Origin: Spirochaetaceae bacterium
GTDB taxonomy: Bacteria; Spirochaetota; Spirochaetia; DSM-2461
Length of the DNA stretch: 41,518 nucleotides
Direction: 5' to 3'
Assembly (NCBI GenBank): GCA_029210985.1
Contig: JARGFR010000008.1
Location: forward strand, 1-41,518
The notes under the pieces are model-generated. The model saw only the letters and a list, made by a program, of their open reading frames with translations, did no database searches and was not told where the DNA came from. Each line of letters starts with the position of its first letter. The first letter of the stretch is position 1. This document shows, in pieces, positions 27,097 through 36,679 of this stretch. The position numbers and the translations under genes are program-made.

Positions 27097-27746
27097 GACT
27101 GATGCTCCGGAAAAGACGCGTCTTCGGGGTGCTTTCGCTTTTCGGAAACGGCCTTGAGTCCTTCTGAGAGGATACGGGATAGAATTCTAACGACATCCGG
27201 GAATACATCCTCGCCGATGATGTTCCGATGAAGACGCATCATCATCAGTCCTTTGAATAAACCGTCGAACACTTCCGGCGATATGCCCGGATCGAATTCG
27301 TCCTTATTCCATGATGAGACAATCTCGGAAAACTCCAGTCGATCTTCAGCTCTGTGAGATTCCAGCCTCTCCGGGGGAATGCGCCGGCTTAGATGTTGAA
27401 TCAGGTCGGGATTCATCGCTTGACTGATGATGGGATAATTCTCCATAGCGGCGAATACCTCATCTAACAAACGCCCCAGGGCATCGGCCGGATGGGAATC
27501 CGAGCCAAGTATCGGTGCCACAACCTCTGTTTGGAATTGCTGCTCCGCCCGCTCCAGGCAAGCGAAGAAGAACTCTTCCTTGGACGGCCAGAAGGCATAG
27601 AAAGTTCCTTTGGCCACACCTGCGGAGCGGGTGATATCTTCAACGGAAGTTTTTGAGAAACCCACCCGTCCGATATGCTCGCTGCCGGTATCCATCAGGG
27701 ACTTCTCCACCATCCGCCGCTCTCTGTCACTGAATGCACGTGCCAT
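27093..27746 (-). CDS. TetR-family transcriptional regulator
   Basis: 217 aa; 'VGFSKTSVEDITRSAGVAKGTFYAFWPSKEEFFFACLERAEQQF'. Overlaps the ATPase start by 4 bp. Confidence 0.94.
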   Translation of the reverse strand: MARAFSDRERRMVEKSLMDTGSEHIGRVGFSKTSVEDITRSAGVAKGTFYAFWPSKEEFFFACLERAEQQFQTEVVAPILGSDSHPADALGRLLDEVFAAMENYPIISQAMNPDLIQHLSRRIPPERLESHRAEDRLEFSEIVSSWNKDEFDPGISPEVFDGLFKGLMMMRLHRNIIGEDVFPDVVRILSRILSEGLKAVSEKRKHPEDASFPEHQS

Positions 27747-27767
27747 CTTTTCTCGTCCTTTTTATGT

Positions 27768-27797
27768 CTATGACCATAAAAACGATTGTGGTCATAG
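27768..27797. promoter_or_regulatory. Candidate TetR operator
   Basis: Perfect inverted repeat CTATGACCA-N12-TGGTCATAG, starting 22 bp upstream of the TetR start codon. Confidence 0.7.
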
Positions 27798-27866
27798 GGC
27801 CGCCATCCTAAGTCTTGTTTAATCTGCTGTCAAGACGAACATGAGTCTGCGCCGATACTAAAGAAC

Positions 27867-29174
27867 ATGGGGAATCGGGGCCTCTCGGCGGATCGGCGTG
27901 AATTGATCAAGTCTCTCAACTATCTGGGCTCCTGGTGCCTGATTGCGATTGTCAGCGGCACCCTCGGTGTCTTACTCACAGGCGGTTTTCTCTTTGCCTT
28001 GGACAAAGCCTTGAACGGCTGGGTCAACATGGGACGGCACATCATTCTCGTGGCGGTTTCCGGTGCTCTCATTGCCGCCCTCATCAGCCGAATTGAACCG
28101 GAAAGCCGGGGAGAGGGTATCCCTTCCTACATCCGCGGCGTGGAAGAGAACGGCGGCTATCTGCCTTTTAAAGCCACCATCGTCAAACTGTTTTCATCCC
28201 TGGCCACCCTGGCGACTTGGGGAAACGGGGGAATTGTCGGACCCATAGGCCGGGTCACCGCCGGTTTTGCTTCGACTCTGGTGGGAACCATCAGGCCCGA
28301 GCGGAGTAATTTTGCCCTGAGGCGAACCGCGGCCATCTGCGGGATGGCTTCGGTGCTCGCCGTGGTGACCGGTGCGCCCATCGGCAGCGGCATCTTCTCG
28401 GTGGAAATCGCACAAAGACGCAACATGCGATACGGCGATATTTTCCCGGCGGTACTCTCTTCCTCATTCGCGGTATTCCTTTCCGGAGCCGTCGGTATAG
28501 CACCCTTATGGGATATCGAGATGATGGGTGTGAGTGTCGGATTCCGCCATTTGCCGGCCTTGTTGGTCACGATACTCCTGGCCGCGGCGGGAGGACGGCT
28601 TTTTGAAATTTTTTATGGGACTGTGTCCGGATTTCTCCGGCGGGAAGCACCGCGTGGAGTCGAAGCTCGATTTGTCTTGGCCACATTTATCGCGGTGGCC
28701 GCCGCCTGGGCCGTCAATCCTCTTATGGTGGGAACCGGCAGGGAGTTTATGAATCTCCTGCTCACCGATCCGTCGACGGCAATGGGCCGACTGGATGGTC
28801 TTGTCCCGCTGTTCGCCGCATTGCTGGTGATGATCCTCATCAGGTCACTGGCTGTGGGACTCACCGTGGGCAGCGGACAGAGCGCCGGTTTCTTCGCTCC
28901 CTTGGCGCAAATCGGTATGCTCATCGGAACACTGTCGGCGGTGTTCTTCGGTTTTGGCGGAGCGCCGGATGAATTACGGATACTGCAATCCGCGGGTATG
29001 GCCGGGATTCTGGCCGGAACACTGAATATTCCCATCGCCGCGGCCGTTATCTCGGTGGAAATATTCGGTCCGGATCTGGGTCTTCCCGTTGCCCTTGCCG
29101 CAGTTCTGGCTTTTCAGGTGAACCGGCATCACACGGTATACGACGCCGGCCCCGGCGTATGTATGGACCTTTAA
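27867..29174 (+). CDS. CLC-family chloride channel/transporter homologue
   Basis: 435 aa polytopic; 'GEGIPSYIRG' (cf. GSGIP), 'GSGQSAGFFAPLAQIGMLIG' (cf. GxFxP), 'AGILAGTLNIPIAAAVISVEIFG'. Confidence 0.9.
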   Translation: MGNRGLSADRRELIKSLNYLGSWCLIAIVSGTLGVLLTGGFLFALDKALNGWVNMGRHIILVAVSGALIAALISRIEPESRGEGIPSYIRGVEENGGYLPFKATIVKLFSSLATLATWGNGGIVGPIGRVTAGFASTLVGTIRPERSNFALRRTAAICGMASVLAVVTGAPIGSGIFSVEIAQRRNMRYGDIFPAVLSSSFAVFLSGAVGIAPLWDIEMMGVSVGFRHLPALLVTILLAAAGGRLFEIFYGTVSGFLRREAPRGVEARFVLATFIAVAAAWAVNPLMVGTGREFMNLLLTDPSTAMGRLDGLVPLFAALLVMILIRSLAVGLTVGSGQSAGFFAPLAQIGMLIGTLSAVFFGFGGAPDELRILQSAGMAGILAGTLNIPIAAAVISVEIFGPDLGLPVALAAVLAFQVNRHHTVYDAGPGVCMDL

Positions 29175-31264
29175 GGCCGATCCAGAATTGTCCTCATCTT
29201 CCGGGTGAACACGTCGAATTCTTCTCGTGCATCCTGTATGAAAGTGTTCTCTTCGAACCGACCGATCACCGCATCTCTCTCACCATCTCCATCATAGGTG
29301 ATGTTTCGGAATGGGTTTTCATAATCCTTCCGGCGGCTGTTCATGATGCCCTCCAGGACAAAAGACGACACTTCCAACGCTTCGGCCAGAAGTCCTCGGG
29401 CATCCGCCGGGGCTTCCGGGAACTCCTCCCTCATGCCCTTCAGTATTCGAAGGGCGTGGGTTCTCTTGTCGGCATCATAGTGTTCTCCCATCGATTTATA
29501 TGCCCGGTGCATTGCCGCCCAATCCTGAATTTCACCGTTTTTTACTTGTTCCTTGAGACTTTGTATTCTGGATTCCGGAATGAGCTGACCTCCGAGGTTC
29601 TGCCAGTCATCCGGGGCCGTTCGAAGGGAGGGTATGTCGGCAAGCAATGTTTCGGCCGAACCCTCGTGTCCTTCAATGAGGATGCGAATCACATAAAGTC
29701 GGATCATCCGGCCGTAGTCCCGCCAGGCCCGGCCGACATGCACAACCTTCACCGGCCGCGAACTGTTCTCAATCCGGTAGCCGGCTCCGACGTACAGAGT
29801 CTCGGAATCGTCGGGCACGCCTTCGGCCCAGGACTCCAGGATGCGCCGGGCCTCCCGCATCTGATCGACTGTGTCCGGAGCCAGCCAATCGAATTCCAGA
29901 AATTGATGTTTCTCGAGGCGATTATCCCGGGCGGACGCTTTGGCGGCGTTTCTTGCCAGTGCATACATGTTGTAGCGAAACCAGTATCCCGGCATGAGCA
30001 CCAGCTCGCCGGCATTCTCATCGTTGGACACCAGAGAAAACGGCAATCGTATGTCGAGTTCCGCCGGATAGGATCCTTTCGCAATGAGAGTAAACGCCGC
30101 AAATCGGGAGTTGTGCTTCAGGCTGACGCTCAATCCCGGCCAGAAACCCCTGTCCGCCACGATTTCACCGTCCGCCGACCTGGAATTGTGGTTGGAGCCC
30201 ACAGTGGCCGCCGAGGCCATGTTTGTCTGTCCTTTGAGTACACTGGCGCAAAGAAAAGAGGAATTGTGGTGCTGTTCATGAGCACCGAAAATCAGTGAAT
30301 TGAGCACTTCACAGCAGCTGATTGTGGAGTTGGAGCCCAGGATTGAATTAATCAGTCTGGCGCCGTATTTCAGATTTGAATGATCGCACAGAACAAACCG
30401 GACCGCCTTGACGCCATAAAAGACACGACAGCCGTAGCCGATAATGCCGTTTACCAGCTCACAGCCTTCACCCAGCTGAGTGGGACGTTCGGCATCCGAG
30501 TTGATGGTGAGATTTTTAAGCTTGTTGCAGCCCTTGATGTAGGCATGTCCGCCGATGAGAACATCCTTCAATATACGGCAGTCCTTGATGATGGTTTCTT
30601 CACCGATGGAACCGTATTCCCCACGTCTGCTGTCCCGGACCCGGGAGGTCATATCGACGAACCGTTCCATCAGAGGGCTGTCGTCCCGGTATTTGCTCCA
30701 GATCCATGCGTCGGCGGGAAGGAGTCCGTCGAAGGGCAGAACTCTTCGGCCCCCGTTTTCGTTGGCGATTTCCAACCATATCCGCACGGCCTCATCTTCA
30801 CCGTCCATGACGATGCCGTTGCCGAATTTGGCATGATCGGTTGTGACGATCTCGTCGATATTGAACAGTAGGCAGCGAGCTCCGACAACGGTCCGGGAAA
30901 TGTAACGCACATTGTGCATGGCCGCATCGTCGCCGATATCACAGGACACGAGGGTACAGGAATACAAGCCGACAGGGAGTCTGAGGTCGTGATAGTCCAG
31001 ATAAGAGGGGGACAGGGATCCGATACGGATCGGGCCGAAAAAGCGGCAATTCTCGACGCGCTCGGGAGCAAAGCCTTCCCGAACCGTGATATTGGACCAG
31101 TCGTCCGCCCGATTTCCCCGGGACTCCAGATCGGCAATTTCGTTCGGCTTCAGGCCGCGCCAATCCGATTCATCCGAACCGAAGGGCGGGGGAGATGAAC
31201 CGGGTGCACTGTCGATAAAATCGAAACCGAGGCGATGAATGGGGCGAAGACGGATCTCTCTCAT
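29171..31264 (-). CDS. DUF4954-like protein with hexapeptide/beta-helix character
   Basis: 697 aa; repeated hexapeptide-like stretches (e.g. 'GEETIIKDCRILKDVLIGGHAYIKGCNKLKNLTINSD', 'LINSILGSNSTISCCEVLNSLIFGAHEQHHNSSFLCASVLKGQTNMASAATVGSNHNSR'). Family assignment from memory. Confidence 0.8.
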   Translation of the reverse strand: MREIRLRPIHRLGFDFIDSAPGSSPPPFGSDESDWRGLKPNEIADLESRGNRADDWSNITVREGFAPERVENCRFFGPIRIGSLSPSYLDYHDLRLPVGLYSCTLVSCDIGDDAAMHNVRYISRTVVGARCLLFNIDEIVTTDHAKFGNGIVMDGEDEAVRIWLEIANENGGRRVLPFDGLLPADAWIWSKYRDDSPLMERFVDMTSRVRDSRRGEYGSIGEETIIKDCRILKDVLIGGHAYIKGCNKLKNLTINSDAERPTQLGEGCELVNGIIGYGCRVFYGVKAVRFVLCDHSNLKYGARLINSILGSNSTISCCEVLNSLIFGAHEQHHNSSFLCASVLKGQTNMASAATVGSNHNSRSADGEIVADRGFWPGLSVSLKHNSRFAAFTLIAKGSYPAELDIRLPFSLVSNDENAGELVLMPGYWFRYNMYALARNAAKASARDNRLEKHQFLEFDWLAPDTVDQMREARRILESWAEGVPDDSETLYVGAGYRIENSSRPVKVVHVGRAWRDYGRMIRLYVIRILIEGHEGSAETLLADIPSLRTAPDDWQNLGGQLIPESRIQSLKEQVKNGEIQDWAAMHRAYKSMGEHYDADKRTHALRILKGMREEFPEAPADARGLLAEALEVSSFVLEGIMNSRRKDYENPFRNITYDGDGERDAVIGRFEENTFIQDAREEFDVFTRKMRTILDRP

Positions 31265-31447
31265 AGTTTTCCAGTATACCCGCCAAATGGGCGGCGGAAT
31301 ATGTCAATTTCGGTGCTATGAGTCCTCATTGCCCACCTTCCGGTTCCCTTTTGGCGGTAATATCGTTCGGTCACATAAGATTCCCGAATGCGTTACAATA
31401 ACAGAAACATGCGATCGTCTACGGATCGTCATATAAGGAAGTATACA

Positions 31448-32437
31448 ATGAAACCCATCAAACTCGGCGTCCTTGGTGTCTCTACTCATTATGGCCTTCG
31501 GGTCAGTATCCCGGCCGCTCAATCCCCCCTCGTTGAGCTGCGCGCCCTTGGTTCCCGATCCCTGGAACGTTCCAAAAAAGCGGCGGCGGAGTGGGGCTTT
31601 GAGAAAGCATACGGCTCCTATGAGGAGGTGCTCTCGGACCCGGAAGTGGAAGCGGTCTATATTCCCCTGCCAAATGACATGCACGCACCATGGATTAAGA
31701 AATGCGCCGATGCGGGCAAGGCCGTACTCTGCGAAAAGCCCGTTGCCTTAGATTCCGCCGAAGCCGCCGACGCTTTTTCCTACGCCGAATCCAAGGGTGT
31801 GTTGGCCATGGAAGCCTTTATGTACCGCTTTCACCCCCAGTGGGTCCAGGCCAAGGAGCTCATCGACATCGGTGAGATCGGCGACGTGATGTCTATTCAT
31901 ACGATATTCAGCTTCAGCAATACCGACCTGGAAAACATCCGGAACATCAAGGCCAACGGCGGCGGCGCCTTGTACGACATCGGCTGCTACGCCATATCAT
32001 CGGCCCGTTTTCTAATGGGAGGCGAGCCTAAAAAAGTCGTGGCCGATATCGTCACCGATCCCCAGACCCAAACCGATACACTTTCATCGGCCATGATGGA
32101 TTTCGGCGGCGGACGCCGAGCCCAATTCACCGTCTCCACTCGTATGGCACCCCGGCAGAAGGTATCGGTGTACGGGTCGGGCGGCAGTCTGACGGTGGTC
32201 CTTCCATTCAACGCTTATCCCGACGTGCCCCTTGTCGTCGTGGTGAATAACGGTGTGGGAACCAGAGAAATCAAATGCGGTCCCGCCGATCAGTACGGCT
32301 TGATGTTGGAGGCCTTTGCCAAGGCCTTCCGTGATGGTTCGCCGGCACCCACACCGCCTTCGGACGCCATCGCCAACATGAAGGTGATTGACGCCGTGTT
32401 CCGATCCGGAAACAGCGGAAAATGGGAGACTGTATAG
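31448..32437 (+). CDS. Gfo/Idh/MocA-family oxidoreductase
   Basis: 'KLGVLGVSTHYGLRVSIPAAQ', 'EAVYIPLPNDMHAPWIKKCADAGKAVLCEKPVAL', 'GGGALYDIGCYAISSARFLMGGEP'. Start at ATG 31448 (AAGGAAG upstream) rather than track 31388. Confidence 0.94.
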   Translation: MKPIKLGVLGVSTHYGLRVSIPAAQSPLVELRALGSRSLERSKKAAAEWGFEKAYGSYEEVLSDPEVEAVYIPLPNDMHAPWIKKCADAGKAVLCEKPVALDSAEAADAFSYAESKGVLAMEAFMYRFHPQWVQAKELIDIGEIGDVMSIHTIFSFSNTDLENIRNIKANGGGALYDIGCYAISSARFLMGGEPKKVVADIVTDPQTQTDTLSSAMMDFGGGRRAQFTVSTRMAPRQKVSVYGSGGSLTVVLPFNAYPDVPLVVVVNNGVGTREIKCGPADQYGLMLEAFAKAFRDGSPAPTPPSDAIANMKVIDAVFRSGNSGKWETV

Positions 32438-32450
32438 TCTCGCAAATGTG

Positions 32451-33191
32451 ATGAGAATCCTGTTTTCCAGCGATCTCCATGGTCATCCGGAAGCCTACAG
32501 GAAATTCGCCGAGCATCTGCGTGAGTCGGCCTATAACGCCGGCGTGATAGCCGGCGATTTGATGACTCATATCTCACCTTCGGAAATGGATGAATATCGA
32601 GAGGTCTGGGGGCTGTCACTGGATCTCTCGCTGCATTCGGGTTCCAGAGCCGAACGCAGGGAATTCTTCAAGCTGATCCTCTCGCACAAATCCGAGGAAC
32701 TCCAATCGATTCTCAACAACGCCGAAAAGCCGGTGTATTTCATCATGGGAAATGACGATGGAATCCTTGAAGACGGCCTGGAGTGGCCCTCCAGCCCCCG
32801 GCTATTGAATATTCATGGAAAGCGCATTGAAGCGGACATATTCAATTTCGTCGGATACCAATTCACACCGCCGTTTGTCGGGGGTCTTTATGAGAAAACC
32901 GAAGAGGAACAAGCCGCGGACTTTCTGAACCTTGGTGGTTTGATTGACGAACACACCGTGCTGGTGACCCATGGACCGCCCCGGGGAATACTCGACGATG
33001 ATGCATACGGCTCAGCCTCTTTACGCGATTTCGTGGACAGACACCCGCCGATGCTTCATCTCTTCGGTCATATTCATCAGGCTTTCGGACGTCGGGGCCG
33101 CTTTATCAACGGTGCGTTCCCTAACAGCCGACGCTTCGTGAGTGTCGATCTTGATACGCTTCAAAGTATGGAAATCCCCATCCACCTGTAA
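32451..33191 (+). CDS. Metallophosphoesterase/phosphodiesterase (YfcE-like)
   Basis: 'MRILFSSDLHGHPEAY', 'VIAGDLMTH', 'YFIMGNDDG', 'VLVTHGPPRG', 'MLHLFGHIHQAFGRRG'. Start inferred at ATG 32451. Confidence 0.9.
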   Translation: MRILFSSDLHGHPEAYRKFAEHLRESAYNAGVIAGDLMTHISPSEMDEYREVWGLSLDLSLHSGSRAERREFFKLILSHKSEELQSILNNAEKPVYFIMGNDDGILEDGLEWPSSPRLLNIHGKRIEADIFNFVGYQFTPPFVGGLYEKTEEEQAADFLNLGGLIDEHTVLVTHGPPRGILDDDAYGSASLRDFVDRHPPMLHLFGHIHQAFGRRGRFINGAFPNSRRFVSVDLDTLQSMEIPIHL

Positions 33192-33259
33192 CCGGCCGGA
33201 ATGCATCCTCTATGGCGGTGAGTCTGCTGCTTTTCGTCTGAAATTCAAACCGGCGTCCT

Positions 33260-34150
33260 TTAGTACACAAAGGGCACAAACCTGACGCGTGTGCCGTCGC
33301 CGTAGACATCGGAGATGTCAAATTTCCCAACTCCCGGAATACCATCCAGCGGCGTCCATCGGCGACCGGGAGGTGCGGACTCGCCTTCGATACGTCTGCG
33401 AATCGCCATGAGGGCTTGGATGCGGGACGGACCCAGAGGCAGTATCAGGATTCCCCCCGGAGCCAGCTGCTCCAACAGGGCCGGTGGTATATGATCGATC
33501 GCACAGGTGACGACGATTCGATCATAGGGAGCACCGTCCGACCACCCGTCGTATCCGTTGCCGAGGCGAACCCGGATTCGATCCAGCCATGGCCGCTTTG
33601 TCCCGAGATCCGATAAAATCTGCCGTGCCTTTGAGGCCAAAAACGGCACGGTTTCGATGGTTCGGACGTCGGAGCTCAAAACTGAGAGCATGGCCGCCTG
33701 GTAGCCGCTGCCGGTGCCGATTTCCAGCACCGCGTGGGACGGGGAGGGGTTCAACGCCGATGTCATGCGGGTCACCATATAGGGTGCGCTGATGGTCTGG
33801 CCATGTCCCAAGGGCAGGGCGTTGGGCAGATAGGCCGACTGGCGCATTTCCGGTAGGAGGAAATCTTCCCTGGGAGTCAGTAGCCATGCGGCCAAAACTC
33901 GATTTTCGGGGCCGGTGTTTTCCCCGGTGCCGCTGAAACCGTTCATATCGCCGTCGGAGAGCAGTCTGCGGACCGCGTTCCAGCGTTGTCCGGCAAGAAG
34001 TTCATCATCCCCATAGCGGCGTATCGACTCGGCGACGAAGGCGCTTCGTTCAATCATAGGAGGAGGCTGAACATCGCCGGCCAGGTCGGTGGGAACCGGC
34101 CAGGGCGGCCGAAGAGAATTCCATGACTCACCTGGTCCTGGGGAGGTCAT
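33260..34150 (-). CDS. pcm: Protein-L-isoaspartate O-methyltransferase family
   Basis: 'LPLGHGQTISAPYMVTRMTSAL', 'HAVLEIGTGSGYQAAMLSVL', 'APYDRIVVTCAIDHIPPALLEQLAPGGILILPLG'. Confidence 0.92.
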   Translation of the reverse strand: MTSPGPGESWNSLRPPWPVPTDLAGDVQPPPMIERSAFVAESIRRYGDDELLAGQRWNAVRRLLSDGDMNGFSGTGENTGPENRVLAAWLLTPREDFLLPEMRQSAYLPNALPLGHGQTISAPYMVTRMTSALNPSPSHAVLEIGTGSGYQAAMLSVLSSDVRTIETVPFLASKARQILSDLGTKRPWLDRIRVRLGNGYDGWSDGAPYDRIVVTCAIDHIPPALLEQLAPGGILILPLGPSRIQALMAIRRRIEGESAPPGRRWTPLDGIPGVGKFDISDVYGDGTRVRFVPFVY

Positions 34151-34349
34151 CCTATAAGTATAGAAGAATATCAGGCGTTATGAGGGCAACGTTTAACGTG
34201 GTGTTATAATAGTCAAGCCAGTGCTCTGGTTCACATGGTGTATCTGCGACCGCTGTCGGGCTCTCGTTATGCCAGGAATCTCCCATGCCCCCGGCAGCAG
34301 GACATGGGATAGAAAGCGGATAGAGGGGACACATGTCCGTTCTGTCGTT

Positions 34350-35462
34350 TCAGCCCTTTACAGAGCCGGCCATAAGACCACGAACAAAGAATCGCTGGAG
34401 GCCGAAGAACACAGCCAGTGGCAGAATCATGCTCATGAATGCCCCGGATGTGAGAAGATGCCAATCTTGACCCTTCTCTCCCACCATGGCGGCCAAGGCA
34501 CTGGTGACGACCCTGTTCGTATCGCCAAGGAAAACCAAAGCCACCAAATAGTCATTCCAAACCCATAGAAATTGGAAAATTGCGAAGCTGGCCAAAGCGG
34601 GTATGGACAGAGGCAGAACCAAGCGGACGAACGTCACGAATGGTGTCGCACCGTCCAAATAAGCCGATTCGAAAATGTCCCGGGGGAGAGTACTGATGTA
34701 ATTGTATAAAAGGTAAATGGCCAACGGAAGACCGAAACCGGTATGGGCCAGCCACATGCTGAGGAAGGTTCTGTTGAGATTCCAGTTCGTATAGTCCCGC
34801 AGGATGGGAATCAAAGCAATCTGCAGCGGTACCACCAGAAGGGCCACGACCATGACGAACAGCGGTCTTCGTCCCGGGAATTCCATCCAGGCGAAGGCAT
34901 AGGCCGCGAAGGCGGCGATAAGGATGGGGATAACCGTTGCGGGAATGCTCACGGCCAGGGAATTGAGCACAGCATCACCGAAATTGCTGCCTTGCCTGGT
35001 GATGGTGTTTCCTTGACCGTCGGTATAGCTGATTTCACCGCCGGATAAAACATCGGTGTAGTTGCGAAAGGTCATGTTCGCCCCGAATCCGATCCATTTC
35101 TCCTGATAAACCTCGATCTTGCGTGATCGTTTATTCCCATACCACTTGAGCGTACGTTCCTCGCTGATGGCGATGCCTGCCCGCCATTCCTCAAACGACG
35201 CTGTCCGCCCTTCTATAGTGATGGGTTCATCGGGATCGGTACTGTCGGGCAGGGCGAATTCATCGACTTTCACCAGATCCTTATGCGGCAGTATTGTCCA
35301 CCATCCGGAACCGTAAATGTCTTTCGAGTCCCTAAATGATGTGATGAAGATGCCGAAAGTGGGAATTGTCCACAGCAGGACTATCGCCAGAAGCACGACA
35401 CCGACGGTGAATCGACCAATGGAGATTTTTTTCTTTTCGTTGGCTTTTACTTGTGCGCTCAT
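34350..35462 (-). CDS. Carbohydrate ABC transporter permease (MalG/AglG type)
   Basis: EAA motif 'ESAYLDGATPFVTFVRLVLPLSIPALASFAIFQFLWVWNDYLVALVFLGD'; long region between TM1 and TM2 as in AglG-type permeases. Confidence 0.94.
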   Translation of the reverse strand: MSAQVKANEKKKISIGRFTVGVVLLAIVLLWTIPTFGIFITSFRDSKDIYGSGWWTILPHKDLVKVDEFALPDSTDPDEPITIEGRTASFEEWRAGIAISEERTLKWYGNKRSRKIEVYQEKWIGFGANMTFRNYTDVLSGGEISYTDGQGNTITRQGSNFGDAVLNSLAVSIPATVIPILIAAFAAYAFAWMEFPGRRPLFVMVVALLVVPLQIALIPILRDYTNWNLNRTFLSMWLAHTGFGLPLAIYLLYNYISTLPRDIFESAYLDGATPFVTFVRLVLPLSIPALASFAIFQFLWVWNDYLVALVFLGDTNRVVTSALAAMVGEKGQDWHLLTSGAFMSMILPLAVFFGLQRFFVRGLMAGSVKG

Positions 35463-36547
35463 TTCAGAACCTTCCTTGCTCGGAACTGGCGGAGATTGTA
35501 AGCCAGGACCGGTATGATGACGACGAGAAGGACGATGGCGATGGCCGAGGCCTGACCCGAGTGCCCGTAGGTGAATTGCCGCAGATAAAACTCGTTGGCA
35601 ATGACGTTTGTTCCGAAATTACCTCCCGTCATAACCCGGACAATGTCGAAAAGTTTCAAGCTGAATATCAGAATCGTTGTCGTCACCGTAATGATGGTTG
35701 GCATTATCGAGGGAATGGTAATGCTGAAGAATATTCGGAATGCATTCGCACCATCCACACGGGCGGCTTCGTTTATCTCCTCCGGTATACCCTTAATTGC
35801 TGAGGATAGGATGACCATTGCATAGCCGGTCTGCAGCCAGACCATGATGATGATGAGGAAGAAATTGTTCCAGAACGGCACGAGAAGCCATGGACGGGCC
35901 TGCCCCCCGAACGCGGTAACGATGGCGTTCAGCAGTCCGATCTCCGCAATGTTTACCCCTTCACCCTTATAAGCATAAATAAATTTCCAGATGACACCGG
36001 CACCGACGAACGATATGGCCATGGGCATGAAGATGAGAGACTTAATGAGTTTTTCCCGTTTGCTCTTGTCCGCCAATACAGCGATGACGATGCCTAGAAC
36101 GACACAGGATGCCGTGCCGAATATCATCCATAAAAGGTTGTTGCGAAAGCTCTCCAGCATAATGGGATCCGTGAACGCGAACTTGTAGTTATCCAGGAAC
36201 ACAAATTCTTGCCCGTTGGCGCCCATGAAACTCAAACGCAGAGAACGCAGAGTCGGCAGCACCAGCGCCCAGAGCAGTATAGCGACGGCCGGCCCGGCGA
36301 ATACGACGGCAATGGCGCCGGAGCGAATGGATCTCGGCATGGTCGATGCGACTTCGTTGAGAACGAAGAAGAGAACGGCGATGGAGCCGATACCCCATAC
36401 GATGGCCGCCAATGTCATGACGATCTTGATTTCCTGAATTCCCGGTGTTCGGAGCAGAGCGAATCCTCCGATCAGGAATACGAGAGCCAACAAAACAAGG
36501 AATATCAGCGTCGGGATGCGTACACTGAGTCTGAGATCCTGAATCAT
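35459..36547 (-). CDS. Carbohydrate ABC transporter permease (MalF/AglF type)
   Basis: EAA motif 'EEINEAARVDGANAFRIFFSITIPSIMPTIITVTTTILIFSLKLFDIVRVMTGG'. Confidence 0.94.
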   Translation of the reverse strand: MIQDLRLSVRIPTLIFLVLLALVFLIGGFALLRTPGIQEIKIVMTLAAIVWGIGSIAVLFFVLNEVASTMPRSIRSGAIAVVFAGPAVAILLWALVLPTLRSLRLSFMGANGQEFVFLDNYKFAFTDPIMLESFRNNLLWMIFGTASCVVLGIVIAVLADKSKREKLIKSLIFMPMAISFVGAGVIWKFIYAYKGEGVNIAEIGLLNAIVTAFGGQARPWLLVPFWNNFFLIIIMVWLQTGYAMVILSSAIKGIPEEINEAARVDGANAFRIFFSITIPSIMPTIITVTTTILIFSLKLFDIVRVMTGGNFGTNVIANEFYLRQFTYGHSGQASAIAIVLLVVIIPVLAYNLRQFRARKVLK

Positions 36548-36615
36548 TTAGACCTCCATTTTTTGAGCTGCCGGCTGACCGGACGACAGCCGGTCGACAA
36601 GGCTGATGTTGTTAT

Positions 36616-36642
36616 ACCGCCGAGGCGAAAAGCCTCGGCGGT
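36616..36642 (-). other. Intercistronic stem-loop between binding-protein and permease genes
   Basis: ACCGCCGAGGC-GAAAA-GCCTCGGCGGT: perfect 11-bp stem with 5-nt loop, no T tract on the minus strand. Confidence 0.85.
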
Positions 36643-36679
36643 CTGTGAGTCAGGAAGACGAGAAATCGCCTTCTTCAGG

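Noticed and set aside
29159-30298. 379-aa plus-strand ORF
   Set aside because: Antisense to the DUF4954-like gene; no family motifs, a typical shadow ORF.
34221-34568. 115-aa plus-strand ORF starting between pcm and the MalG-type permease, with CxxC-like residues
   Set aside because: Most of it is antisense to the permease 3' end; no coherent domain, and no convincing promoter spacing despite a TATAAT at 34205-34210.
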